Below are positions 34,715-45,207 of a DNA stretch of 64,000 nt, piece after piece (within the stretch, counting starts at the first letter, position 1; every line of letters begins with the position of its first letter). The notes beneath the pieces were generated by a model. That model worked only from the letters and a program-made list of their open reading frames with translations, was not told the DNA's origin and ran no database searches. The DNA is from Streptomyces bluensis (GTDB taxonomy: Bacteria > Actinomycetota > Actinomycetes > Streptomycetales > Streptomycetaceae): the NCBI RefSeq assembly GCF_014650715.1, contig NZ_BMVM01000002.1, positions 310,001 to 374,000 on the forward strand. Direction: 5' to 3'. A program made the position numbers and the translations under genes.

Positions 34715-35473
34715 CTACCTCGCGGGCACCCTGAGGGCGGCCAGGACCGGCAGATGGTCCGTGGCCGCCCTCAGATCGCTCTCGGCGACCCCCGGGTGGC
34801 CATGAGGCACCCCACAGCCCAGCACCTCGACGCCCCGCGTGGCGAGGATCGCGTCGATGCGCCGGCGGGGGTCGGCGGAAGGGAAGGTGTGCTCCGCTCC
34901 CCAGGGGGCGGTGGCCCAGCAGTCCTGGAGGTCGGCGGCGAGGCGCCTGAAGGTGCGGCCGTTCGGGCGCTCGTTCAGGTCGCCGCCCGCGATCGCGTGC
35001 TCCACGCCCATCCCGGCGAGCCGGTCGAGGAGCATGCCGCCCTGCTCGTACCGCTCGTCCTTCTGCAGACTCAGGTGACAGCTGAGGACACCCAGCCGGG
35101 CACCGCCGAACCGTACGACCGCCGTCGCGAAGCCGCGCCGGTGCAGGCCGGGGGTGAGGGGCAGAAGCACGTCCTCCGTTCGCTCGACCGTCGCCCGCAG
35201 GGAGCACAGCAGTGCCGGGCCGGAGGCGGTGGCGCCGCCCGCGAGGGTCACCAGCCCCGAGGCCGCCGCCAGCCGCGCCAGCTTCTTGCGCCAGCGGAAG
35301 AAGCGAGGGGCCTCCTGCACCAGAACCAGGTCGGGGGCGCAGGCGGTGATCACTCGGGCGAGGGCGGCGGTGTCGTCCCGCATGGAGCGGATGTTGTAGC
35401 TGAGGACGCGGATGACGGCGGAACCGTCAGGGGCGGTACGGGAGTTGGGGAGCGGTGGCGGCGGGGTCGGCAT
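34715..35473 (-). CDS. Endonuclease/exonuclease/phosphatase-family hydrolase
   Basis: A 252-residue EEP-fold protein. The metal and catalytic residues are in VLSYNIRSM (Asn), LVLVQEAP (Glu), CHLSLQKDERYEQ, AGGDLNERPNG (Asp/Asn) and TDHLPVLAAL (Asp-His), the arrangement of DNase I-like and sphingomyelinase-like enzymes. The substrate cannot be told. The ATG at 35473 is seven bases after TACATT, so a leaderless start is plausible; a perfect inverted repeat (35468-35491) covers the start. It converges with the acidic membrane gene. Confidence 0.82.
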   Translation of the reverse strand: MPTPPPPLPNSRTAPDGSAVIRVLSYNIRSMRDDTAALARVITACAPDLVLVQEAPRFFRWRKKLARLAAASGLVTLAGGATASGPALLCSLRATVERTEDVLLPLTPGLHRRGFATAVVRFGGARLGVLSCHLSLQKDERYEQGGMLLDRLAGMGVEHAIAGGDLNERPNGRTFRRLAADLQDCWATAPWGAEHTFPSADPRRRIDAILATRGVEVLGCGVPHGHPGVAESDLRAATDHLPVLAALRVPAR

Positions 35474-35491
35474 ACGGATCAATGTATGCCG
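35468..35491. promoter_or_regulatory. Inverted repeat over the start of the EEP hydrolase gene
   Basis: CGGCATAC (35468-35475) and GTATGCCG (35484-35491) are perfect arms with an 8-bp spacer. It spans the -10 element TACATT and the start codon, an ideal place for a repressor or an RNA hairpin. Confidence 0.45.
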
Positions 35492-35586
35492 GGCCCGAGG
35501 AGGGAACGTCCACCAACTCGGGGTTTTGTCCGTTTGCGACTGAGGGTGCGGGTACTGGTCGGGTACTGATACGGGTACACACATGC

Positions 35587-35616
35587 GGTCCCGCGCCCCC
35601 CGAAGGGCGCGGGACC
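35587..35616 (-). terminator. 12-bp stem terminator of glkA
   Basis: GGTCCCGCGCCC (35587-35598) pairs exactly with GGGCGCGGGACC (35605-35616), loop CCCGAA, 23 bp past the glkA stop. Confidence 0.8.
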
Positions 35617-35638
35617 GACGTACCGCGAAAAGCGGCCC

Positions 35639-36592
35639 TCACATGGTCGGGTCCGGCTCCCGGGCCAGGTCCGCCGCGCCCACCAGGCCCGCCTTGTTGC
35701 CGAGTTGGGCGGCGATCACGTCGGCCACCGGGCGCCAGTTGCCGCCCACCAGCCAGCGCTTGTAGGACTTGCGGATCGGGTCGAGGACCAGCTCGCCCTC
35801 GTCGGAGAGGCCACCGCCGACGATGAAGGCGGAGGGGTCGAAGAGGGAGGCCAGGTCCGCGAGGCCCGCGCCGGCCCAGCGGGCCAGCTCGCGGTACGAG
35901 TCGACGGCCACGGGGTCGCCCTGCCGGGCCGCCATGGAGATGTGCTTGCCCTCGACGCCCTCGGGTGTGCCGTCGCCCAGGGAGAGCAGCAGCTCGGCGT
36001 TCTCGGGGGTCGCCTTGGCGCGCTGCTTGGCGTATCTGACGAGGGCGCGCCCGGAGGCGTACTGCTCCCAGCAGCCCTGCGAGCCGCAGCCGCACAGCAG
36101 GCCGTCCGGGACCATGCGGATGTGGCCGAACTCGGCGGCCACGCCGAAGTGCCCGCGACGCAGCTTGTTGCCGATGATGATGCCGCCGCCGAGGCCGGTG
36201 CCCAGCGTGATGCAGATGACGTTGCGGTGGCCCTTGCCCGCGCCGAACTTGTACTCGCCCCACGCCGCCGCGTTCGCGTCGTTCTCCACGACGACCGGCA
36301 GGTGGACGCGTGCCTCGACCTTCTCCTTCAGCGGCTCCTGGCGCCAGTCGATGTTGGGGGCGAAGTAGACCGTGGACCGCTGGCGGTTGACGTAGCCGGC
36401 GGCGCCGATGCCCACGCCGACGATCTCGTGTCCGGCGCGGGCGCCCTCGACGGCGGCGGCGATGGCGTCCACGATGGCCTCGGGCGTGCCAGGAGTCGGC
36501 ACCTTGTGGGTCGAGAGGATGTTGCCTTCCTCGTCGACCACACCGGCCGCGATCTTCGTGCCGCCGATGTCGACGCCGATGGTGAGTCCCAT
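35639..36592 (-). CDS. glkA: ROK-family glucokinase
   Basis: A 317-residue ROK sugar kinase. The ATP loop is TIGVDIGGTKIAAGVVDEEG, the glucose-binding residues are in VVVENDANAAAWGEYKFGAG, and GTGLGGGIIIGNKL and EFGHIRM follow. The zinc motif is CGCGSQGCWEQYASG. It makes glucose-6-phosphate and, in S. coelicolor (SCO2126), is also needed for glucose repression. The ATG at 36592 starts the protein; the next gene upstream is a DUF5304 gene known in S. coelicolor to affect glkA-linked repression. Confidence 0.96.
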   Translation of the reverse strand: MGLTIGVDIGGTKIAAGVVDEEGNILSTHKVPTPGTPEAIVDAIAAAVEGARAGHEIVGVGIGAAGYVNRQRSTVYFAPNIDWRQEPLKEKVEARVHLPVVVENDANAAAWGEYKFGAGKGHRNVICITLGTGLGGGIIIGNKLRRGHFGVAAEFGHIRMVPDGLLCGCGSQGCWEQYASGRALVRYAKQRAKATPENAELLLSLGDGTPEGVEGKHISMAARQGDPVAVDSYRELARWAGAGLADLASLFDPSAFIVGGGLSDEGELVLDPIRKSYKRWLVGGNWRPVADVIAAQLGNKAGLVGAADLAREPDPTM

Positions 36593-36683
36593 GAATCCCT
36601 CAGTTTCGGTCGAGCCCCGCTATGGCCAACCGTACCGGAGGCCCTGCCGCCGGGTTCCTGTCGGCAGGGCCTCAACTGGGACA

Positions 36684-37172
36684 TCAGTCCAAGTCGATGC
36701 GCTCCCCGGGGCCCGGGCCGTCGCCCTGGTCGCGGCGGTCGGTGTCGGGGTTGGTCCAGCGCCTCTCCTGGCCCTCGACGGCCGAGCGGTACGCGGCGAG
36801 CAGCTCGGAGCCGGCGGCGGCCAGGTGGTCGAAGACGTCGGGGTTGCGCTCGATGACGGGCTCGACGGCGGCCTTCGCCTGCCGGACGGCCTGGTTCAGC
36901 ATCTGCTGGGCCGTGCCCGAGGCGACCGCGCCGAACAGCGGTGACTGGATGCCGGACAGCTTGTCGGTGACGGCGTCGACCAGCTTGCGCAGCTCCTCGG
37001 CGGCCGAGCCCGGGGGCGGGCCGTACTGGGCGCGGCGCCGGGCCTTCTCCGCCGCGAGGTCCTCCTCGCACGCCGTCGCCCAGGCGTCGGGGTCGGTGAC
37101 GTGCACCTCTTCGACCGCCTCGTCCTGAGCCTTCCGGCGAGCGTCGTCGGACGTGGGGCGCTCTTCGCTCAT
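36684..37172 (-). CDS. DUF5304 protein beside glkA (SCO2127-like)
   Basis: A 162-residue soluble protein, mostly helical and highly charged, with no known domain beyond DUF5304 (SSDDARRKAQDEAVEEVHVTDPDAW-like opening, EELRKLVDAVTDKL, QMLNQAVRQAKAAVEPVIE). It corresponds to SCO2127 of S. coelicolor, reported to stimulate glucose kinase and carbon catabolite repression (recalled, not checked). It lies 91 bp upstream of glkA on the same strand, which fits joint control. Molecular function is unknown. Confidence 0.8.
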   Translation of the reverse strand: MSEERPTSDDARRKAQDEAVEEVHVTDPDAWATACEEDLAAEKARRRAQYGPPPGSAAEELRKLVDAVTDKLSGIQSPLFGAVASGTAQQMLNQAVRQAKAAVEPVIERNPDVFDHLAAAGSELLAAYRSAVEGQERRWTNPDTDRRDQGDGPGPGERIDLD

Positions 37173-37229
37173 GGCGGACTCCTGCCTACGGTTCGTACCT
37201 TCGACGTTACCCGAACGGCGGTGCGTCGT

Positions 37230-38420
37230 TCACCGTCCCGCGGGCCACAGTTCCGGGTCCGGGGCGAACCGGATCCTGAGCTCGCCCTCGCGCAGGGACG
37301 CGCCGTCCACCGTGCAGCGGCGCAGGGCCGACGGGAGCTGGACGATACGGCGGAACTGCCCCGCGGTGACGACGAGTTCGTCGCCGCGCCGGATGAGGTC
37401 CAGCTCGTCGCGTACCGCGCCGGGCAGGGGGAGGTGCCAGACGAAGCACCGGCCGCCGCCCTCGTCGGCGGGCTGTTCGGTGACGGGCCACTCGACCGGG
37501 GCGGGGTCCGGGTCGACGCCGGGCAGGTCGAGCGCGGTGAGGTCGTCGCCGCCGCGGGGGTCGCTGCCGAGGTGGGCGACCTCGTGGACGCCCGGCCCGC
37601 CGTCGTACGCGTCCCGCCAGCTCTCCAGGGCCTTGCGCTGCTGGGCGACGAGGCCGGACAGCCAGGCGCCGTGCGTGGTGTGGGGCAGGAGGCGGTTGGC
37701 GACGAGCACGTCGACGCGCAGGCGGTGCAGGGCGAGGCCGACGGTGGCGGTGCGGACGTGGTCGGTGCCGTTCGGTCCTGGTTCGGCGACCAGCCGTACG
37801 GTCGTGGACCGCTGCTCAAGGACGGTCTGCACGGCGGCCAGTTCGCCGTCCCAGCGGGCGGCCGTGTCGTACAGCCACTCCGCGGGCAGCGGCACGCCCG
37901 CGAGGCGGCCGAGCACGGGACGCAGGGCGCGGGCGGCCTGCCGCTCCGGGGGCAGCAGACGGCGCAGATAGCGGCGGAGCTCCTCGGGGAGCCCGAGCAG
38001 CGCGACGGCCTGCGGGCCCGGGGGCAGGTCGACGACGAGCAGGTCGTACGCCTCGGAGAGCACCGCGTCGCGCAGGGAGCGCAGGAGGGCGAGCTCCTCG
38101 GCGCCGGGCAGCGGGGTGAGTTCCTCGGCGTCGAGGCGGGAGGCGCCGAGGAGGTCCAGGACCGAGGTGGCCCGCTCCTGGAAGGCGACCAGGTCCTCGC
38201 GGAAGCCCTCCGCGGCGTCCGGCCGCCACGCGGTGAGTCCGGTGGCCGCCTCCACCGGGCGGGCGCCCGTGGGCACGCCGAGCGTCGCGCCGAGGGTGTC
38301 GGTGCGGTCGGCGCTGAGTACGAGGGTGCGGGTACCCTCGCGGGCGGCCTTGAGGGCGGTGGCCGCGGCGATCGTCGTGCGGCCGGCGCCGCCGGGGCCG
38401 GTGATCAGGATGGTGCGCAT
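37230..38420 (-). CDS. ArsA-like P-loop ATPase with altered Walker A
   Basis: A 396-residue protein of the ArsA/GET3-like NTPase group, matching M. tuberculosis Rv2184c by position. The N-terminal P-loop reads TILITGPGGAGRTTIAAATAL. The deviant Walker A of this family is KGGVGKTT, so both the signature lysine (here Gly-Pro) and the catalytic lysine (here Arg) are changed. Other segments, such as LVLSADRTDTLGATLG and DLLVVDLPPG (Walker B), are kept. Nucleotide binding may survive but hydrolysis is doubtful. The C-terminal half is unlike ArsA. It is followed by the DUF5304 gene and preceded by an SRPBCC gene, all on the same strand. Confidence 0.8.
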   Translation of the reverse strand: MRTILITGPGGAGRTTIAAATALKAAREGTRTLVLSADRTDTLGATLGVPTGARPVEAATGLTAWRPDAAEGFREDLVAFQERATSVLDLLGASRLDAEELTPLPGAEELALLRSLRDAVLSEAYDLLVVDLPPGPQAVALLGLPEELRRYLRRLLPPERQAARALRPVLGRLAGVPLPAEWLYDTAARWDGELAAVQTVLEQRSTTVRLVAEPGPNGTDHVRTATVGLALHRLRVDVLVANRLLPHTTHGAWLSGLVAQQRKALESWRDAYDGGPGVHEVAHLGSDPRGGDDLTALDLPGVDPDPAPVEWPVTEQPADEGGGRCFVWHLPLPGAVRDELDLIRRGDELVVTAGQFRRIVQLPSALRRCTVDGASLREGELRIRFAPDPELWPAGR

Positions 38421-38492
38421 GGGCTCCGCCTTGGGGCCGGGTCGTCTCGTCTGCCGGGTCGTCTCGTCTGCCGGGTTGGGGTCGGTGGGCGG

Positions 38493-38560
38493 CTGCGGGT
38501 TTGCTGTGGCTGGTCGCGCCCGCGCGGCGGAGCCGCATATCGACACAGCCCCGCGCCCCT
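38493..38560. repeat. Copy 1 of a 68-bp dispersed repeat
   Basis: 64 of 68 bases match the copy at 53206-53273. It contains the hairpin GCGGCGGAGCCGC and ends CGACACAGCCCCGCGCCCCT. It lies 3' of the SRPBCC gene in the opposite orientation to it. Just before it, at about 38443-38475, there is a CGGGTCGTCTCGTCTGC direct duplication. Confidence 0.85.
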
Positions 38561-38618
38561 TTCGGGGCTGCGCCCCGGGCCCCCATCTGCACCCGCGCCC
38601 CCGGGGGGGCTTCGCCCC

Positions 38619-39062
38619 TTACTTCGGGGCCGACTCCACCCTCTTCTTCAAGCCCGCCAGAGCGCGGTCGATGATGACCTTCTCCGCCTTGCGCTTGATC
38701 ATGCCGAGCATGGGGATCTTGACGTCGACCGTCAGCTGGTACGTCACCTCGGTCGCCCCGGCACCGGCCGGCTTGAGGAGGTAGGAGCCGTCGAGGGAGC
38801 GCAGCATCTGGGACTTGACCAGGGTCCAGGAGACCTCGTGGTCGCCGGTCCAGGTGTACCCGAGGACCTGGTCGTCCTTGATGGCGCCCGCGTCCATGAC
38901 GAGACGGACCTGCTCGGCCCGGCCCTGGTCGTCGGTCTGAAGGACCTCCGCCTCCTTCACCTCGCCCGTCCAGTCCGGGTAGCGGGCGAAGTCGGCGATC
39001 ACGTCCATGACGTCGGCCGGTGCCGCCTCGATCGTGATGCTCGAACTGGTGTGTTCCGCCAT
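38619..39062 (-). CDS. SRPBCC (polyketide cyclase/START-like) protein
   Basis: A 147-residue START/Bet v1-fold protein with a ligand cavity. It resembles M. tuberculosis Rv2185c. Typical strands: TIEAAPADVMDVIADFARYPDWTGEVKEAEVLQTDDQGR and GSYLLKPAGAGATEVTYQLTVDVKIP. The ATG at 39062 has GGAGG about ten bases upstream; a longer frame is not supported. Neighbours (ArsA-like ATPase, FadD) suggest lipid handling, as in mycobacteria, but the ligand is unknown. Confidence 0.87.
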   Translation of the reverse strand: MAEHTSSSITIEAAPADVMDVIADFARYPDWTGEVKEAEVLQTDDQGRAEQVRLVMDAGAIKDDQVLGYTWTGDHEVSWTLVKSQMLRSLDGSYLLKPAGAGATEVTYQLTVDVKIPMLGMIKRKAEKVIIDRALAGLKKRVESAPK

Positions 39063-39179
39063 CGCCGTGGCTCCTCCAGATGCGGTCCGGTGAGGGAGGG
39101 TCGTACGCACGCGTGTGCAGCGTCAGAAGGCCCTAAGGCTACCGCGCGCCCGCCCGGCCATCGGCACCCCACCTGGGCG

Positions 39180-39977
39180 TCACCACTCCAGTGCCCAGGG
39201 TTTCCCGCTCCCGGCGAAGTGCCCGACGTTCACGCACTCGGTCGCCCCGATCCGCATCCGCCGCACCAGCGGCTGGTGGACGTGGCCGAAGAGCGCGTAG
39301 CGGGGGCGGGTGCGGCGGATCGCGTCCAGCAGCGCCCGGCTGCCCCGCTCGAAGCGGCGCGCCACCGTGTCGTACACCAGCTCCGGCACCTCCGGCGGGA
39401 TGTGCGTGCACAGCACGTCCACCTCGCCGACGGCCTCGATCTTCGCCGCGTACTCCTCGTCGCTGATCTCGTACGGTGTGCGCATGGGGGTGCGCAGGCC
39501 GCCGCCCACGAAGCCGAAGGTCCAGCCGCCGATCTCCACGCGCTCGCCGTCCAGCACCGTGGTGCCCGGTCCGGCGTACTCCGGCCACAGGGTCGGCATG
39601 TCGACATTGCCGTAGGTGGCGTACGTCGGCGCGGGGAACGCGGCGAACAGCTCGGCGTACTGTTTGCGTATCGCCTTCTCGATCACGGCGGACCGGTCCG
39701 AGCCGATCCCGGCCCAGAGCCGGGCGCCGAACGCGCGGGCCTCCTCGAAGCGGCGGGCGGTGCGCAGGTCGACGATCCGGTCGGCGTTCTCGACGCCGAA
39801 CAGGTCGGGGAAGATACCGCGCGAGTGGTCGGCATAGTCGAGGAAGAGCACCAGGTCACCGAGGCAGACCAGGGCGTCGGCGCCGTCGCCCGCACGGGCC
39901 AGGTCGCGCGCGTTGCCGTGCACGTCACTGACCACGTGGACGCGCGTCCTGCTGTTACCGCCTGGTGTGGATGCCAT
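39180..39977 (-). CDS. Calcineurin-like metallophosphoesterase
   Basis: A 265-residue phosphoesterase. The metal motifs are VHVVSDVHGNARDL (D-x-H), VCLGDLVLF (GD), TYGNVDMP (GN variant of GNHD), VLCTHIPPE and LFGHVHQPLV (GHVH). The GNVD instead of GNHD is characteristic of some subfamilies and may change substrate choice. No clear ribosome site lies before the ATG at 39977, but TACGCT is eight bases upstream. The gap 39978-40272 (295 bp), facing the acyl-CoA ligase, holds no gene. Confidence 0.87.
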   Translation of the reverse strand: MASTPGGNSRTRVHVVSDVHGNARDLARAGDGADALVCLGDLVLFLDYADHSRGIFPDLFGVENADRIVDLRTARRFEEARAFGARLWAGIGSDRSAVIEKAIRKQYAELFAAFPAPTYATYGNVDMPTLWPEYAGPGTTVLDGERVEIGGWTFGFVGGGLRTPMRTPYEISDEEYAAKIEAVGEVDVLCTHIPPEVPELVYDTVARRFERGSRALLDAIRRTRPRYALFGHVHQPLVRRMRIGATECVNVGHFAGSGKPWALEW

Positions 39978-40272
39978 GGTGATCAAGCGTAGGGGCGTGG
40001 CGCAAAAGTGAACAAGGGCGGCCGGGCTTGTGGTTACTGGCCAGTTGCGAATCCCGTGGACTACTGTGCGCGAAGGAAAGCCTATTGACGTGTGACGGAG
40101 AAAACATCTCGCCCGACCCCCTGTCATAGAAGGGATACCGACGGGTAACGTCCGGGCAGTCCAGTTGTGCTCAGGATTTCAACAACTCAATCCGAGAGCA
40201 CCTGCCCGAGTCCTGGACCGACCGTCGCAGCACGCAGAGTCGGGTGCCGGCGCCCTATGAGGAGCAGCAGTC

Positions 40273-42069
40273 TTGCGCGAGTTCAGCCTTCCGGCTTTGT
40301 ACGAGGTCCCCACGGACGGCAATCTCACCGACATCGTCCGGAGAAACGCCGCGCAGCAGCCCGAAGTCGCCGTGATCGCCCGCAAGGTGGGCGATGCCTG
40401 GCAGGACGTCACCGCCGCCGTCTTCCTGGCCGAGGTGCGGGCCGCCGCCAAGGGGCTCATCGCCTCCGGGGTCCAGCCGGGTGACCGGGTCGCGCTGATG
40501 TCCCGTACCCGCTACGAGTGGACGCTGTTCGACTTCGCGATCTGGTCCGCGGGCGCCGTGACCGTGCCGGTGTACGAGACCAGCTCGCCCGAGCAGGTCC
40601 AGTGGATCCTCAGCGACTCGGGCGCGACCGCCTGCGTCGTGGAGCAGGACGGCCACGCGGCCGCCGTCGAGTCCGTGCGCGACCGGCTGCCCGCCCTCAA
40701 GAACGTCTGGCAGATCGAGGCCGGCGCCGTGGAGGAACTGGGCCGCCTCGGCCTGGACGTCACCGACGCGACGGTCGAGGAGCGCAGTTCGCTGGCCAAG
40801 GCCGACGACCCGGCGACCATCGTCTACACGTCCGGCACGACCGGCCGCCCGAAGGGCTGTGTGCTCACCCACCGCAGCTTCTTCGCCGAGTGCGGGAACA
40901 TCGTGGAACGGCTGCGTCCGCTGTTCCGTACCGGTGAGTGCTCGGTGCTCCTCTTCCTGCCGCTCGCGCACGTCTTCGGACGACTGGTGCAGATCGCGCC
41001 GATGATGGCGCCGATCAAACTGGGCAACCTGCCGGACATCAAGAACCTCACCGACGAGCTCGCCGCGTTCCGGCCGACGCTGATCCTCGGTGTCCCGCGG
41101 GTCTTCGAGAAGGTCTACAACGGGGCGCGTGCCAAGGCGCAGGCGGACGGCAAGGGCAAGATCTTCGACAGGGCGGCGGACACGGCCATCGCGTACAGCA
41201 AGGCCCTGGACACCCCGTCCGGGCCGTCGCTCGGCCTGAAGATCAGGCACAAGGTGTTCGACACGCTCGTCTACAGCAAGCTGCGGGCCGTCCTCGGCGG
41301 CAGGGGCGAGTACGCCATCTCGGGCGGCGCCCCGTTGGGCGAGCGCCTCGGCCACTTCTTCCGCGGCATCGGCTTCACGGTCCTGGAGGGCTACGGACTG
41401 ACCGAGTCCTGCGCGGCGACGGCCTTCAACCCCTGGGACCGGCAGAAGATCGGCACGGTCGGCCAGCCGCTGCCCGGTTCGGTGATCCGCATCGCCGACG
41501 ACGGCGAGGTGCTGCTGCACGGCGAGCACCTGTTCAAGGAGTACTGGAACAACCCGGGGGCGACCGAGGAGGCGCTGGCCGACGGCTGGTTCCACACCGG
41601 TGACATCGGCACCCTGGACGAGGACGGCTACCTGAGGATCACGGGCCGCAAGAAGGAGATCATCGTCACCGCGGGCGGCAAGAACGTCGCCCCGGCCGTG
41701 ATCGAGGACCGTATCCGCGCGCACGCGCTGGTCGCTGAGTGCATGGTGGTGGGCGACGGGCGGCCGTTCGTGGGCGCGCTGGTCACCCTCGACGAGGAGT
41801 TCCTGGGCCGCTGGGCCGCCGAGCACGGCAAGCCGGCGGGCTCCACCGCGGCGTCGCTGCACGAGGACGCCGACCTCGTGGCCGCGATCCAGTCGGCGGT
41901 CGACGACGGCAACGCCGCGGTGTCGAAGGCGGAATCGGTGCGGAAGTTCCGCATTCTGCCCTCCCAGTTCACCGAGGACTCGGGCCACCTCACGCCGTCG
42001 CTGAAGCTCAAGCGCAGCGTGGTGGCGAAGGACTTCGCGGACGAGATCGAGGCGATCTACCGGGGCTGA
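40273..42069 (+). CDS. Long-chain fatty-acid-CoA ligase (FadD15-like)
   Basis: A 598-residue AMP-forming acyl-CoA synthetase. The ATP motif is IVYTSGTTGRPKGCVLTHR, and the linker and fatty-acid motifs are EGYGLTESCAATAFN, GWFHTGDIGTLDEDGYLRITGRKKEIIVTAGGKNV. It activates fatty acids to acyl-CoA and corresponds to FadD15 (Rv2187). It starts with TTG at 40273 behind GAGGAGCAGCAG. It is transcribed alone, with the GMC oxidoreductase convergent behind it. Confidence 0.93.
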   Translation: MREFSLPALYEVPTDGNLTDIVRRNAAQQPEVAVIARKVGDAWQDVTAAVFLAEVRAAAKGLIASGVQPGDRVALMSRTRYEWTLFDFAIWSAGAVTVPVYETSSPEQVQWILSDSGATACVVEQDGHAAAVESVRDRLPALKNVWQIEAGAVEELGRLGLDVTDATVEERSSLAKADDPATIVYTSGTTGRPKGCVLTHRSFFAECGNIVERLRPLFRTGECSVLLFLPLAHVFGRLVQIAPMMAPIKLGNLPDIKNLTDELAAFRPTLILGVPRVFEKVYNGARAKAQADGKGKIFDRAADTAIAYSKALDTPSGPSLGLKIRHKVFDTLVYSKLRAVLGGRGEYAISGGAPLGERLGHFFRGIGFTVLEGYGLTESCAATAFNPWDRQKIGTVGQPLPGSVIRIADDGEVLLHGEHLFKEYWNNPGATEEALADGWFHTGDIGTLDEDGYLRITGRKKEIIVTAGGKNVAPAVIEDRIRAHALVAECMVVGDGRPFVGALVTLDEEFLGRWAAEHGKPAGSTAASLHEDADLVAAIQSAVDDGNAAVSKAESVRKFRILPSQFTEDSGHLTPSLKLKRSVVAKDFADEIEAIYRG

Positions 42070-42136
42070 GCCTCGGCCCTGTCGCTGGAGTTGGGCCGCC
42101 GCACCGTCACCGGTCCGATCCCCGCCCGGCCGGCCC

Positions 42137-43870
<1,734 letters not shown>

Positions 43871-45013
43871 CTAGAGCAACTGCTTCAACCTCTCCGCCAG
43901 CAGGTCCCACCGCCACTTCTCCTCGACCCACTCCCGGCCCCGCTCCCCCATACGGCGCCGCAACTCCGGGTCGTCGAGGAGGGTGAGGATCCGGTCGGCC
44001 GCCTCCTCCGGGGAGCCGCCGCGGACGACCCAGCCGGTCTCACCGTCGAGGACCGCGTCGGGGGCCCCTCCCGAGTCCCCGGCGACGACCGGCAGACCCG
44101 TCGCGGAGGCCTCCAGGTACACGATGCCGAGCCCCTCCACGTCCAGTCCGCCCCGGCGCGTACGGCAGGGCATGGCGAAGACGTCTCCGGCGCCGTAGTG
44201 GGCGGGCAGCTCCGCCCAGGGCACGGCTCCGGTGAAGTGGACGGAGCCGGCGACCCCGGTCTCGTGCGCGAGCCTGCGCAGGTCCTTCTCGTAGGGGCCG
44301 CCGCCGACGATCAGCAGCACCGTCCCGGGCTGCCGGGCGAGGATGCGGGGCAGCGCCCGGATGAGCGTGTCCTGCCCCTTGCGCCGGACCAGCCGGGAGA
44401 CGCAGACCACGACCGGGCGGTCGGTCAGGCCGAGGCGGGCACGGACCTCGTCGCCGCCCGAGCCGGGATGGAAGGTCTTCTCGTCCACTCCGGGCGGGAG
44501 CTGCACCATGCGCCCGGCCGCCGCCGGGGTCAGCGCGGTCGCGATCCGGGAGCGCGTGTACTCGCCGAGGTACGTGATCGTGTCCGTGGACTCCCCGATC
44601 CGGCGCAGTAGCCGGCGGGCGGCGGGCAGCTGTGCCCAGCCCGCCTCGTGCCCGTGGGTCGTCGCCACGAGCCGCTCGGCGCCCGCCCTGCGCAGCGCGG
44701 GCGCCATCAGACCGAGCGGAGCGGCGGCCCCGAACCACACCGAGGTGCAGCCGTGCTCCCGCAGCAGCGACACGGCGCGCCGTGTGGCGTCCGGCGTCGG
44801 CAGCAGCATGGTCGTCCGGTCGCGTACGACGGTGAAGGGCTGCTCGGCGTCGAAGGCGGCCGTCGCCTCGACGCCCTCCCGGCTCCGCTTCCACGTGGAC
44901 GCGTAGACGACCAGCCGCTCGGGGTCCAGCCGCAGCGCCATGTTGTGCAGGAAGGCCTGGATGCCGCCGGGCCGGGGCGGGAAGTCGTTGGTCACGATCA
45001 GGGTCTTGTGCAT
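43871..45013 (-). CDS. Family 4 glycosyltransferase, PimB-like mannosyltransferase
   Basis: A 380-residue GT-B glycosyltransferase. Sugar-nucleotide and phosphate motifs are VVCVSRLVRRKGQDTLIRALP, GGGPYEKDL and the EX7E motif in GGLDVEGLGIVYLEASATGLPVVAG. The N-terminus TLIVTNDFPPRPGGIQAF is typical of PimB' proteins, which add the second mannose in PIM synthesis (Rv2188c). The start at ATG 45013 is weakly supported. The GT87 gene is divergent (194-bp gap with GGAACACA-like direct repeats at about 45127-45190). Confidence 0.88.
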   Translation of the reverse strand: MHKTLIVTNDFPPRPGGIQAFLHNMALRLDPERLVVYASTWKRSREGVEATAAFDAEQPFTVVRDRTTMLLPTPDATRRAVSLLREHGCTSVWFGAAAPLGLMAPALRRAGAERLVATTHGHEAGWAQLPAARRLLRRIGESTDTITYLGEYTRSRIATALTPAAAGRMVQLPPGVDEKTFHPGSGGDEVRARLGLTDRPVVVCVSRLVRRKGQDTLIRALPRILARQPGTVLLIVGGGPYEKDLRRLAHETGVAGSVHFTGAVPWAELPAHYGAGDVFAMPCRTRRGGLDVEGLGIVYLEASATGLPVVAGDSGGAPDAVLDGETGWVVRGGSPEEAADRILTLLDDPELRRRMGERGREWVEEKWRWDLLAERLKQLL

Positions 45014-45207
45014 CTCGCCGCCGACCCTACCGGGCGGGTCCCCGCACCGGACCTGACCGGGTTCCCTCCAGCCGGGCCCGGCCACGCCACGAGCCCTCTC
45101 GCCGACGAACGGGGGATCATGTCCCCACACAGGGAACACAAGGAACACATGTGCAACAGAAGGAAACACTGGACACAGGGGACACACGAGCGGGGACGGA
45201 GGTGGAC

